Shown here piece after piece: positions 1 to 4,872 of a DNA stretch of 5,024 nucleotides. The notes under the pieces were generated by a model, which was given only the letters and a program-made list of their open reading frames with translations, did no database searches and was not told the DNA's origin. Location of the stretch: positions 1 to 5,024 of the forward strand of contig CAAEDX010000105.1 in the NCBI GenBank assembly GCA_900754715.1. The letters run 5' to 3'. The stretch comes from Erysipelotrichaceae bacterium. Its GTDB lineage: Bacteria > Bacillota_I > Bacilli_A > Erysipelotrichales > Erysipelotrichaceae. Made by a program: the position numbers and the translations under genes. The first letter of the stretch is position 1. The number at the start of each line of letters is the position of its first letter.

Positions 1-620
1 ACGATGATCTTTTTCGTGCGTTCGATGACCGTGCGCTTGAGCAGCGCATCCTCCAGCGATTCACAGGTAAACCCGGTCTCCTGATCAAAACGGGTCACGC
101 CGATAAAGGCAATGTCAAAATTGACTTTCTGCAAGCTCTGTATCGCTTCGCTGCCATTGACGCTCAGGCTGCGGCAGTTCACGCTTCCTCCGACCAGCGA
201 GATATGCGGCTGTTTCAGCCGTGCCATCTCGATGGCACATGTCAGACCGCTGGTAAAGAACATATCCGGCTGATCCTTGAGGATATGCGCAAGCATGGTC
301 GTGGTGCTGCCGGAATCAAAGAATATGGTCCGGTTTGCCTCCACGAATGCCAGCGCCTTTTTCGCGATCTCGCGTTTTGCTTCGGTATTGCGAACGAATC
401 GCTTTTTCAGCACATCATCATTGCCGACCACCTGATCGATGGATTTCGCTCCGCCATGGATGCGGACCAGCTGTCGGTTCTGATCCAGCACTTTCAGATC
501 GGTCCGCAGGGTCATTTCCGATACCGCTGGGAAGCGTTCCTTAAGCTGCGCAAAAGTGACGCTCTCCCGTTCATTGACAAACGCGACGATCTCGCTGCGT
601 CTTTGTTCCATTACTTCCAT
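1..620 (-). CDS. DeoR-family transcriptional regulator of sugar metabolism (C-terminus beyond window)
   Basis: About 206 codons are visible on the minus strand; the reading frame is still open at the left edge, so roughly 45 C-terminal residues of a typical 250-residue DeoR protein are missing. Residues 5-58 form the winged helix-turn-helix: EQRRSEI near the start, VSEMTLRTDLKVLD as the recognition helix (family pattern TIRRDL) and RIHGGA closing the wing. The rest is the sugar-phosphate-sensing DeoRC domain: FFDSGSTTT (about 100-108), LVGGSVN (142-148), VNGSEA, and IGVTRFDQETGFTCESLEDALLKR (about 173-196). Family members are usually repressors released by a phosphorylated sugar. It lies 69 bases downstream of, and in the same direction as, the SorE-like dehydrogenase, so it probably controls that gene and perhaps the divergent kinase; its ligand is unknown. 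I chose the ATG at 618-620 because the Shine-Dalgarno is only one base from the ATG at 627-629. The longer form would add MNR. Confidence 0.9.
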   Translation of the reverse strand, partial: MEVMEQRRSEIVAFVNERESVTFAQLKERFPAVSEMTLRTDLKVLDQNRQLVRIHGGAKSIDQVVGNDDVLKKRFVRNTEAKREIAKKALAFVEANRTIFFDSGSTTTMLAHILKDQPDMFFTSGLTCAIEMARLKQPHISLVGGSVNCRSLSVNGSEAIQSLQKVNFDIAFIGVTRFDQETGFTCESLEDALLKRTVIERTKKII

Positions 621-630
621 TCTGTTCATG

Positions 631-637
631 CTCCTTT
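631..637 (-). promoter_or_regulatory. Ribosome binding site of the DeoR gene, decides the start
   Basis: The minus strand reads AAAGGAG here. It is 1 base from the first in-frame ATG (627-629), too close for normal initiation, and 10 bases from the second ATG (618-620). A third in-frame ATG (609-611) is 19 bases away. The second ATG is therefore the best start. Confidence 0.6.
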
Positions 638-641
638 CACC

Positions 642-669
642 TTATCGTGTTAATCCTTATTATACACGA
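642..669. promoter_or_regulatory. Inverted repeat / candidate operator over the DeoR promoter
   Basis: The arms TCGTGT (645-650) and ACACGA (664-669) are perfectly complementary, separated by 13 bases, and enclose the -10 box of the regulator gene. The left half, TTATCGTGTTAAT (642-654), recurs in reverse orientation at 2005-2017 over the dehydrogenase promoter with one mismatch. Two occurrences over two promoters beside a DeoR gene make this a reasonable operator for that protein; binding itself is inferred. Confidence 0.5.
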
Positions 670-688
670 GGCATCCGGAGTTGAACAA
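659..688 (-). promoter_or_regulatory. Putative sigma-A promoter of the DeoR gene
   Basis: On the minus strand a perfect -10 box TATAAT (659-664) lies 18 bases downstream of a weak -35 box TTGTTC (683-688, 3 of 6 consensus). It starts just after the dehydrogenase stop codon and would give a leader of about 30 bases before the regulator. No terminator separates the two genes, so the regulator could be transcribed both from here and by read-through from the dehydrogenase promoter. The -10 box lies inside an inverted repeat, which suggests autoregulation. Confidence 0.5.
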
Positions 689-689
689 A

Positions 690-1952
690 TCATTCACTGA
701 TAAAATGAGCCAGCAGATATTCCTCTGCTTCCGGGCACCACAGCCCTTTATGCGCGTCGACGATGTCGGCCAGCGCGGCAAAGCGCGGATCATCCTTTCC
801 TTTGTCACGAAGCTCGCTCAGTGCGGTCAGCGGCATGTTCAGATGTGTGTAGATCAGCTTTTTCCCGCCCGGGATCTTAGGCAGGTTCGGCGTCGTTTCT
901 GCTGCGGCACCCAGCCCGCCGATATGCGTCACCATGACCGCAGGATCGATGCGCTTTTCTGCGGTTAGGCGCAGGGACTCGATCATGTCCTCGGTGTTGC
1001 CGCCGGTCGTGCCCATGACATGCGTGGAGTTATAATGCACATCATAGAAATTCATCTTGGCGCTGAATTGCTTATCGGTCGGCCCGGCAAAGAAATTCAG
1101 GCACCCATCGCGGCCGAGGACCGCGCTGGACAGTTCGACCACTGAGGCGATCGGCGCATAGCAGAATACATCGTCAAAGCCATCTTCGCCGCTGATCGCG
1201 CGCAGGCTGGCAGCCGGATCGTCCATTCCGCCAGTATTGACAAAATGCAGCTCAATGCCATCGGCAGCCGCTTCTTCGATCGGAAACAGATGCTTTGCGC
1301 GATCCAGACGTTCCTGATCGATATCTGTCACGACGATCATCCCGGGCCGTCTGTCGCAATGCAGCGCATAAGTCAGCGCGCCCAGCCCCATCGGTCCGGC
1401 CCCGGCCAGGATCGCGAGCTTTCCGCCTTCACGGATGCCCATCTCATGATGATATACGCCCATCTTCGTGTGATACGCCGCATGAAATGCCCCGATGCTG
1501 CAGGACATCGGCTCGGCCAGCGATGCTTCATAATATGCGCGTCCCTTGTATTCCAGCAGGCAGCCAAGTTCCATCACTTCCGGCGGGATGATGCAGTATG
1601 TGGCATCGCCGCCGAAGAATTCATAGGAATAGCCTGGGCTCCACATCGTCCCTTTATAATTCAGTGCCGGCTGCAGCGTAAATTTCATGCCTGGCTTGAA
1701 ACGATCCTGGTGTTTCTTCCCTACTTTGATGATGTCGCCTGCCATCTCATGGCCCATGATGGCAGGATGATCGGCTACATCTTCATGCACGCGCTTGTGC
1801 GCGGTCCCCAGGATGGCGCATTTGTAAGTGGACATGCAGACGCTGTCGGACACCACTTTCACCAGGATCTCATCATCCTTGATCTCGGGCAGCTCGAACT
1901 CTTCCAGCCGCAAGTCGTTCGCTCCATGTAATCTGACTGCTTTAGCTTTCAT
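690..1952 (-). CDS. SorE-like zinc-dependent sugar-phosphate/polyol dehydrogenase (L-sorbose-1-phosphate reductase type)
   Basis: A 420-residue medium-chain dehydrogenase of the zinc alcohol dehydrogenase superfamily, presumably cytosolic. The N-terminal GroES-like catalytic domain carries the expected zinc ligands: Cys39 (SDSVCMSTYK), His68-Glu69 (GHEMAGDI) and Glu147 (SLAEPMSC). The NAD(P) Rossmann fold has GAGPMGLG at 184-191 and an acidic residue (Asp210) ending the second strand, which usually favours NAD over NADP. The four-cysteine structural zinc lobe of classical alcohol dehydrogenases is absent (residues 90-115 have no cysteines). The N-terminus and overall length resemble SorE, the enzyme interconverting L-sorbose 1-phosphate and D-glucitol 6-phosphate; that assignment is from memory of the family, and another keto/polyol phosphate is possible. 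The start is supported by AAAGGAG eight bases upstream of the ATG. It is the first gene of a minus-strand unit with the DeoR regulator and diverges from the PfkB kinase. Confidence 0.85.
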   Translation of the reverse strand: MKAKAVRLHGANDLRLEEFELPEIKDDEILVKVVSDSVCMSTYKCAILGTAHKRVHEDVADHPAIMGHEMAGDIIKVGKKHQDRFKPGMKFTLQPALNYKGTMWSPGYSYEFFGGDATYCIIPPEVMELGCLLEYKGRAYYEASLAEPMSCSIGAFHAAYHTKMGVYHHEMGIREGGKLAILAGAGPMGLGALTYALHCDRRPGMIVVTDIDQERLDRAKHLFPIEEAAADGIELHFVNTGGMDDPAASLRAISGEDGFDDVFCYAPIASVVELSSAVLGRDGCLNFFAGPTDKQFSAKMNFYDVHYNSTHVMGTTGGNTEDMIESLRLTAEKRIDPAVMVTHIGGLGAAAETTPNLPKIPGGKKLIYTHLNMPLTALSELRDKGKDDPRFAALADIVDAHKGLWCPEAEEYLLAHFISE

Positions 1953-1979
1953 TTCAAAAACTCCTTTCTGTTAATAACT

Positions 1980-1999
1980 GTTGAATCAAAAGCTTCAAC
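1980..1999. repeat. Short inverted repeat in the dehydrogenase leader
   Basis: The arms GTTGAA (1980-1985) and TTCAAC (1994-1999) are perfectly complementary around an 8-base loop. The element lies between the dehydrogenase -10 box and its ribosome binding site, so it could be an operator or a weak leader hairpin. With arms of only six bases it may also be chance in AT-rich DNA. Confidence 0.35.
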
Positions 2000-2002
2000 C
2001 AT

Positions 2003-2030
2003 ATATTAACACGATTATTTCTCTTGTCAA
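2003..2030 (-). promoter_or_regulatory. Promoter of the SorE-like dehydrogenase
   Basis: The minus strand has a perfect -35 box TTGACA (2025-2030) and a -10-like TAATAT (2003-2008) with a 16-base spacer. The transcript would have a leader of about 45 bases. The spacer and -10 box overlap the operator-like motif at 2005-2017, a position where a bound repressor would block RNA polymerase. Confidence 0.6.
2005..2017. promoter_or_regulatory. Second copy of the DeoR-operator-like motif
   Basis: ATTAACACGATTA here is the reverse complement of TTATCGTGTTAAT at 642-654 in 12 of 13 positions, with an uninterrupted 11-base identity. The second ACACGA-type arm is not present at this site, but TGTTAAT at 1969-1975, just before the dehydrogenase ribosome binding site, is the exact inverse of ATTAACA at 2005-2011. 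A looped or half-site operator is possible. Confidence 0.45.
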
Positions 2031-2052
2031 CTGTTATTTCGAAAATATTCAT

Positions 2053-2081
2053 TTGACTTTCAACAATGTAAGTGATATGCT
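2053..2081 (+). promoter_or_regulatory. Extended -10 promoter of the PfkB-family kinase
   Basis: TTGACT (2053-2058, 5 of 6 consensus) and TATGCT (2076-2081) are separated by 17 bases, and TGA directly before the -10 box forms an extended -10 element. The -35 boxes of this and the divergent dehydrogenase promoter stand back to back, 22 bases apart, around a TTTCGAAA palindrome (2037-2044). Confidence 0.7.
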
Positions 2082-2101
2082 GGTCTCAAAGAAGCCAGCA
2101 T
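2077..2101 (+). repeat. Hairpin/inverted repeat over the kinase -10 box and start site
   Basis: ATGCTGG (2077-2083) and CCAGCAT (2095-2101) are perfect inverted arms around an 11-base loop. The left arm overlaps the -10 box and the right arm lies in the expected 5' leader. Only part would be transcribed, so an operator is more likely than an RNA hairpin. No protein is known to bind it. Confidence 0.4.
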
Positions 2102-2109
2102 CTTGGCAC

Positions 2110-2115
2110 AGGAGG
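2110..2115 (+). promoter_or_regulatory. Ribosome binding site of the PfkB-family kinase, decides the start
   Basis: A consensus AGGAGG sits six bases before the ATG at 2122-2124. The same frame stays open upstream to a TTG at 1981, but that extension lies in the promoter region and has no homologous look, so the ATG is the true start. Confidence 0.85.
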
Positions 2116-2121
2116 AAGAAC

Positions 2122-3045
2122 ATGATTTATACAGTAACGTTCAATCCATCGCTCGACTACATCATCCGAGTGGACGATTTCACAACCGGCACCATCAATA
2201 AGACGACTTTTGAAAAACTGCTTCCCGGCGGAAAAGGCATCAACGTGTCTGTCGTTCTCACCAACCTGGGACACGAAAGCACCGCACTTGGCTTCGTGGC
2301 TGGATTTACCGGACTAGAGATCGAAGCGAGGCTGAAGCGATTCGGATGCGGCATTGATTTCATCAAAGCAAAGGACGGACTGTCCCGCATCAATGTCAAG
2401 ATGAAGTCACAGGAAGAAACCGAGATCAATGGCCAGGGACCGCAGATCAGCGAGGAAGAGCTGGAAGCGCTGTTTGCTCGGCTTGATGCCATCCGCAATG
2501 AAGACATGCTCGTGATTTCCGGCAGCATCCCCGCTTCTTTGCCCGATGACATGTATGAGCGCATCATGAAGCGGATGCAAAGCAAGAACACACGCGTGAT
2601 CGTCGACGCGGCCGGCACCCTGATGATGAAGGTGCTGAAATATCGTCCGTTCCTGATCAAGCCGAACCACCATGAGCTGGGCGATCTGTTTGGCGTAAAG
2701 CTCACCACGCCGCAGGAAGTCATCCCATATGCCCGCAAGCTGCAAGAGCTGGGCGCGCGCAATGTGCTGGTCTCCATGGCCAAGGCTGGTGCCATACTGC
2801 TCGATGAAGAAGGAAAGACCCATGTGAGCCCTGCTCCGCGAGGCACAGCGGTCAATTCCGTCGGCGCAGGCGATTCCATGGTCGCCGGATTCCTGTCAGG
2901 ATATCTCGAATCAAAAGGGAACTATGCCTATGCGCTGCAAAAAGGGATCGCTGCTGGCAGCGCCAGCGCATTCTCTGAGGATCTGGCCACTGCCAGCGAG
3001 GTCAGCGCACTGCTCAGCCGCATGAATGCCTCCAGATCAGCTTAA
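2122..3045 (+). CDS. pfkB: 1-phosphofructokinase-type hexose-phosphate kinase (PfkB family)
   Basis: A 307-residue ribokinase/PfkB-fold kinase of the 1-phosphofructokinase/tagatose-6-phosphate kinase group. It begins MIYTVTFNPSLDYII, has the substrate-binding PGGKGINVS at 35-43, the KPNHHEL segment at 180-186, and the PfkB signature NSVGAGDSMVAGF at 245-257, in which Asp251 is the catalytic base and GAGD forms the anion hole. The likely reaction is ATP-dependent phosphorylation of fructose 1-phosphate to fructose 1,6-bisphosphate in the cytosol; tagatose 6-phosphate cannot be excluded from sequence alone. Length is normal and all key residues are present. It is transcribed alone, divergently from the SorE-like dehydrogenase, and ends at its own terminator. 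The usual partners of fruK (fruR and the fructose PTS gene fruA) are not next to it, so a role in the dehydrogenase pathway is plausible. Confidence 0.9.
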   Translation: MIYTVTFNPSLDYIIRVDDFTTGTINKTTFEKLLPGGKGINVSVVLTNLGHESTALGFVAGFTGLEIEARLKRFGCGIDFIKAKDGLSRINVKMKSQEETEINGQGPQISEEELEALFARLDAIRNEDMLVISGSIPASLPDDMYERIMKRMQSKNTRVIVDAAGTLMMKVLKYRPFLIKPNHHELGDLFGVKLTTPQEVIPYARKLQELGARNVLVSMAKAGAILLDEEGKTHVSPAPRGTAVNSVGAGDSMVAGFLSGYLESKGNYAYALQKGIAAGSASAFSEDLATASEVSALLSRMNASRSA

Positions 3046-3053
3046 ACGCACAC

Positions 3054-3085
3054 AGGCCGCATGATCGACATGCGGCCTTTCGGTT
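3054..3085 (+). terminator. Rho-independent terminator after the PfkB kinase
   Basis: A perfect 10-base-pair stem (3054-3063 with 3069-3078) closes a 5-base loop nine bases after the kinase stop. The tail TTTCGGTT is a moderate U-tract interrupted by CGG. The next gene has its own promoters. Confidence 0.8.
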
Positions 3086-3136
3086 ATTCATTATTCTTAA
3101 GAAAACGCAAAAAAATCCTTTATTTGACATCATTTT

Positions 3137-3164
3137 TTGCATTTTTCAACGCATTATTTATACT
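3137..3164 (+). promoter_or_regulatory. Possible upstream promoter of the wall-associated protein gene
   Basis: TTGCAT (3137-3142) and TATACT (3159-3164) with a 16-base spacer, in very AT-rich DNA. It would be a tandem promoter some 40 bases upstream of the better one at 3180-3208. In such AT-rich sequence a chance match is quite possible. Confidence 0.35.
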
Positions 3165-3179
3165 TTTTAGCCATTTCCT

Positions 3180-3208
3180 TTGCGGTCATCTTACAAAAAT
3201 GTTATACT
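3180..3208 (+). promoter_or_regulatory. Extended -10 promoter of the wall-associated protein gene
   Basis: TTGCGG (3180-3185) is followed after 17 bases by TATACT (3203-3208), with TGT immediately before the -10 box (extended -10). The start site would be near 3215, giving a leader of about 22 bases that contains the GAGGTG ribosome binding site at 3225-3230. Confidence 0.6.
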
Positions 3209-3236
3209 GCTTTTCGGTCAAAATGAGGTGAAAAGA

Positions 3237-4277
3237 ATGAATCTTATCGAGAAACATGGCAAGAAGATCGCACTGGCGCTCTGCTTTGCGACATGTATCC
3301 CCGTCATTTCCACCGTTTACGCCTATGAAGCACAGCCGGGATGGCATGGCGAAGGCGCTGAGCGATACTACGTTCTCGAAACGACCAGGGCACAGGCAAC
3401 CGGCTGGCTGAACCTGGATGAAGGAACATACTACTTTGATGAGAGCGGCGAGATGCTGCTGGGATGGCAGACCATCGACGGCTTCCGCTATTATTTCGAA
3501 AGTGATGGCACGATGGCCATCGGCGAACAGACCATCGATGAAGTCCGCTGGAACTTCCAGAAAGATGGCCGGCTGTTCAGCGGATGGCAGGAAGATGCCC
3601 TGTATGATGAACATGGCTTTCTGATCACGGAACGCTTCATGGATACAGACGAAGGCATGATCTATGTCAATGCCGAAGGACGCAAGGCCACTGGCTGGCA
3701 GACCATTGAGGGCAAACGCTATTATTTCGATGAAAACGGCATCCGACAAAGCGGCACCATCGATATCGACGGTGAACGCTATACGCTTGATGAAGATGGC
3801 ATCTTGCAGACCGGCTGGTCTTATGACGATGCCGGCAATGCCCGCTATCGCGATGAACATGGCATGTTCCTTCGCGATACTGCCCTTGAGATCGATGGCA
3901 TAAACTACATCTTTGATGAAGAGGGCATCGCTATGGACGAAGCAGAAGCCAGAAGACAAAGCGGCGCCGGCATTGCGGAAGCCGCGCTGGCGCAGGTCGG
4001 CACGGCGCAGGACTGCACGATGCTCGTTACCAACGCGCTGGCAGCCAATGGCATCTATTACCATGGCTGGCCTGCCGGCTATATGTCCCTGGGCACAGTG
4101 ACCGATGATCCGCAGCCCGGCGATCTGATCTACTATGCCGATGGCGGCATGGGGATGGCGCATATCGCGGTCTACATCGGCAATGGCCAGGCCGTGCATG
4201 GCGGCTACAACGGCAATGAGACCGTGGTCGCCAGCGCTTATCTTGGCTCCGGTCCGGTATTCATCCACATCGGCTAA
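3237..4277 (+). CDS. Secreted wall-binding repeat protein with C-terminal NlpC/P60-like peptidase domain
   Basis: A 346-residue exported protein. Residues 1-29 are a signal peptide: basic start (EKHGKK), hydrophobic core IALALCFATCIPVIS, likely cleavage after VYA. Residues about 55-233 hold some nine 20-residue repeats of the choline-binding/glucan-binding type (GWQTI.G..YYF...G), which in related proteins attach to wall polymers; several are degenerate. Residues about 244-346 resemble NlpC/P60 peptidoglycan endopeptidases: Cys260 in DCTMLV, His309 in AHIAVYIGNG and His321 in VHGG fit the catalytic triad, and PQPGDLIYY matches the family strand. The expected activity is cleavage of stem peptides in peptidoglycan outside the cell. 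Odd points: the catalytic motif is DCT rather than DCS, and the usual PYxWGG stretch before the Cys is missing. The start at 3237 is set by GAGGTG at 3225-3230; an upstream in-frame ATG at 3180 lies in the promoter. It stands alone between terminators. Confidence 0.85.
   Translation: MNLIEKHGKKIALALCFATCIPVISTVYAYEAQPGWHGEGAERYYVLETTRAQATGWLNLDEGTYYFDESGEMLLGWQTIDGFRYYFESDGTMAIGEQTIDEVRWNFQKDGRLFSGWQEDALYDEHGFLITERFMDTDEGMIYVNAEGRKATGWQTIEGKRYYFDENGIRQSGTIDIDGERYTLDEDGILQTGWSYDDAGNARYRDEHGMFLRDTALEIDGINYIFDEEGIAMDEAEARRQSGAGIAEAALAQVGTAQDCTMLVTNALAANGIYYHGWPAGYMSLGTVTDDPQPGDLIYYADGGMGMAHIAVYIGNGQAVHGGYNGNETVVASAYLGSGPVFIHIG
3399..3935 (+). repeat. Tandem wall-binding repeats coded within the NlpC/P60 protein
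   Basis: About nine units of roughly 60 bases code for 20-residue repeats. The clearest are residues 55-74 (TGWLNLDEGTYYFDESGEML), 75-94 (LGWQTIDGFRYYFESDGTMA) and 152-171 (TGWQTIEGKRYYFDENGIRQ). Others, such as residues 115-130, are shortened or lack the tryptophan or the YYF core. The units diverge at the DNA level, so recent expansion is unlikely. The repeats are strongly acidic. Confidence 0.75.
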
Positions 4278-4300
4278 AACCGCGCATGCGGTTTTTTTTT
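4276..4300 (+). terminator. Rho-independent terminator overlapping the stop of the NlpC/P60 gene
   Basis: AAAACCGC (4276-4283) pairs with GCGGTTTT (4288-4295) around a GCAT loop, followed by more T so that 4292-4300 is a run of nine T. The last two bases of the TAA stop codon form the base of the stem. It separates this gene from the downstream HAD gene. Confidence 0.9.
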
Positions 4301-4344
4301 ACAGTTTCAGCGCTTTGTCCATCCTCTTCTGCCGCTTTCAACAG

Positions 4345-4350
4345 TATAAT
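4345..4350 (+). promoter_or_regulatory. -10 box of a probable promoter for the HAD gene
   Basis: A perfect TATAAT lies 27 bases before the HAD start codon. No good -35 box is found at 16-18 bases upstream (TCCTCT at 4322-4327 is poor), nor a TG extension. A promoter is expected here because of the terminator at 4276-4300. Confidence 0.45.
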
Positions 4351-4377
4351 TGACATGATCAGAAATGAGGAATATGC

Positions 4378-4872
4378 ATGATCAAGATGCTCGCTGTCGA
4401 TATGGACGGCACTTGCCTGAACCATAGAAATCACATCAGCGCAAAAAACATGGCTGCTTTGCGCCACCTCGCGCAAAGCGGCATCCTGATCGTCCTGGCC
4501 AGCGGCCGGGCCATCTGCTGCCTGCCGCATCAGCTGTGCGCAGAGCCCTCGCTCTTTCGTTATGCGATCACTTCCAATGGCGCCCGGATCGATGACAGCG
4601 CCGGGCATTGTCTGCTTTGCCAGGAGATCTTTCCTGATACGGCCCTGTCGCTGCTCAATAACTGCGCCGGCCTGCCTGTCGGCATCAGCGCACACATCGA
4701 GAAAGACTATCTGCTGCAAGGACGGATGCTGCAGCTGTTGGGCAAAGCGGTCTATGGCAAAGACGCCCAGCAGGCACGCAGTGTATCAGACATGCGCATC
4801 TGCGTCAAAAGCTGCCGCGGCGTGGAAGAGCTGCAGTTTTACTTTTTCCGCCCTCAGCCAGACAGGGCATGA
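4378..4872 (+). CDS. Cof-type HAD-IIB phosphatase, N-terminal part of a frame-disrupted gene
   Basis: This 164-residue frame holds the front of a Cof/YbjI-type sugar-phosphatase of the haloacid dehalogenase superfamily. Motif I is AVDMDGT with nucleophile Asp8 and acid/base Asp10; motif II is LASGR with Ser42; SNGARI (66-71) leads into the C2B cap. The family normally has 250-290 residues, with motif III (a lysine in SKG) and motif IV (GDxxND) at the C-terminus. Those are missing here, because the frame stops at TGA 4870-4872, but they appear in the -1 frame directly after (4869-5024). This part alone would lack magnesium-binding motif IV and is unlikely to be active. The start is supported by GAGG (4367-4370) seven bases before the ATG. 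A one-base loss near 4868, natural or from sequencing, explains the break best. Substrate unknown. Confidence 0.8.
   Translation: MIKMLAVDMDGTCLNHRNHISAKNMAALRHLAQSGILIVLASGRAICCLPHQLCAEPSLFRYAITSNGARIDDSAGHCLLCQEIFPDTALSLLNNCAGLPVGISAHIEKDYLLQGRMLQLLGKAVYGKDAQQARSVSDMRICVKSCRGVEELQFYFFRPQPDRA

Noticed and set aside
204..653. A 149-codon plus-strand frame opposite the DeoR gene
   Set aside because: The opposite strand codes for a well-supported DeoR regulator with HTH and sugar-sensing motifs.
1245..1931. A 228-codon plus-strand frame opposite the SorE-like dehydrogenase
   Set aside because: No recognisable domain and no ribosome binding site; the minus-strand dehydrogenase explains the region.
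1981..2121. N-terminal extension of the kinase from a TTG at 1981
   Set aside because: The stretch contains both divergent promoters and the ribosome binding site; AGGAGG six bases before ATG 2122 and the family N-terminus MIYTVTFNPSLDY fix the start there.
2157..2879. A 240-codon minus-strand frame opposite the PfkB kinase
   Set aside because: It is serine-rich and low in complexity, typical of an antisense shadow; the kinase on the plus strand has all family motifs.
3095..3112. Possible catabolite-response (cre) site around GAAAACGC
   Set aside because: Only the left half resembles the CcpA site; the palindromic right half (TTTTCA-like) is replaced by an A-tract.
3180..3236. N-terminal extension of the NlpC/P60 protein from ATG 3180
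   Set aside because: It would cover the extended -10 promoter and place 19 residues before a proper signal peptide; GAGGTG at 3225-3230 supports ATG 3237.
3399..3935. Regularly spaced repeats that could suggest a CRISPR or satellite array
   Set aside because: The periodicity is about 60 bases in coding frame, the units diverge in DNA sequence and encode protein repeats; there are no identical repeats with unique spacers.
3186..4268. A 360-codon open frame on the minus strand, antisense across nearly the whole NlpC/P60 gene
   Set aside because: The sense protein has clear signal peptide, repeats and catalytic residues. The antisense frame mirrors the repetitive codon use (GAT, GGC, ATC) that happens to lack stops in that register. 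Its product shows no recognisable domain, and I see no promoter or ribosome binding site for it.
4834..4850. Programmed -1 frameshift signal in the HAD gene
   Set aside because: The T-rich stretch CTTTTTC does not fit X XXY YYZ in the reading frame, and no clear stimulatory hairpin follows; a one-base loss or re-initiation is simpler.
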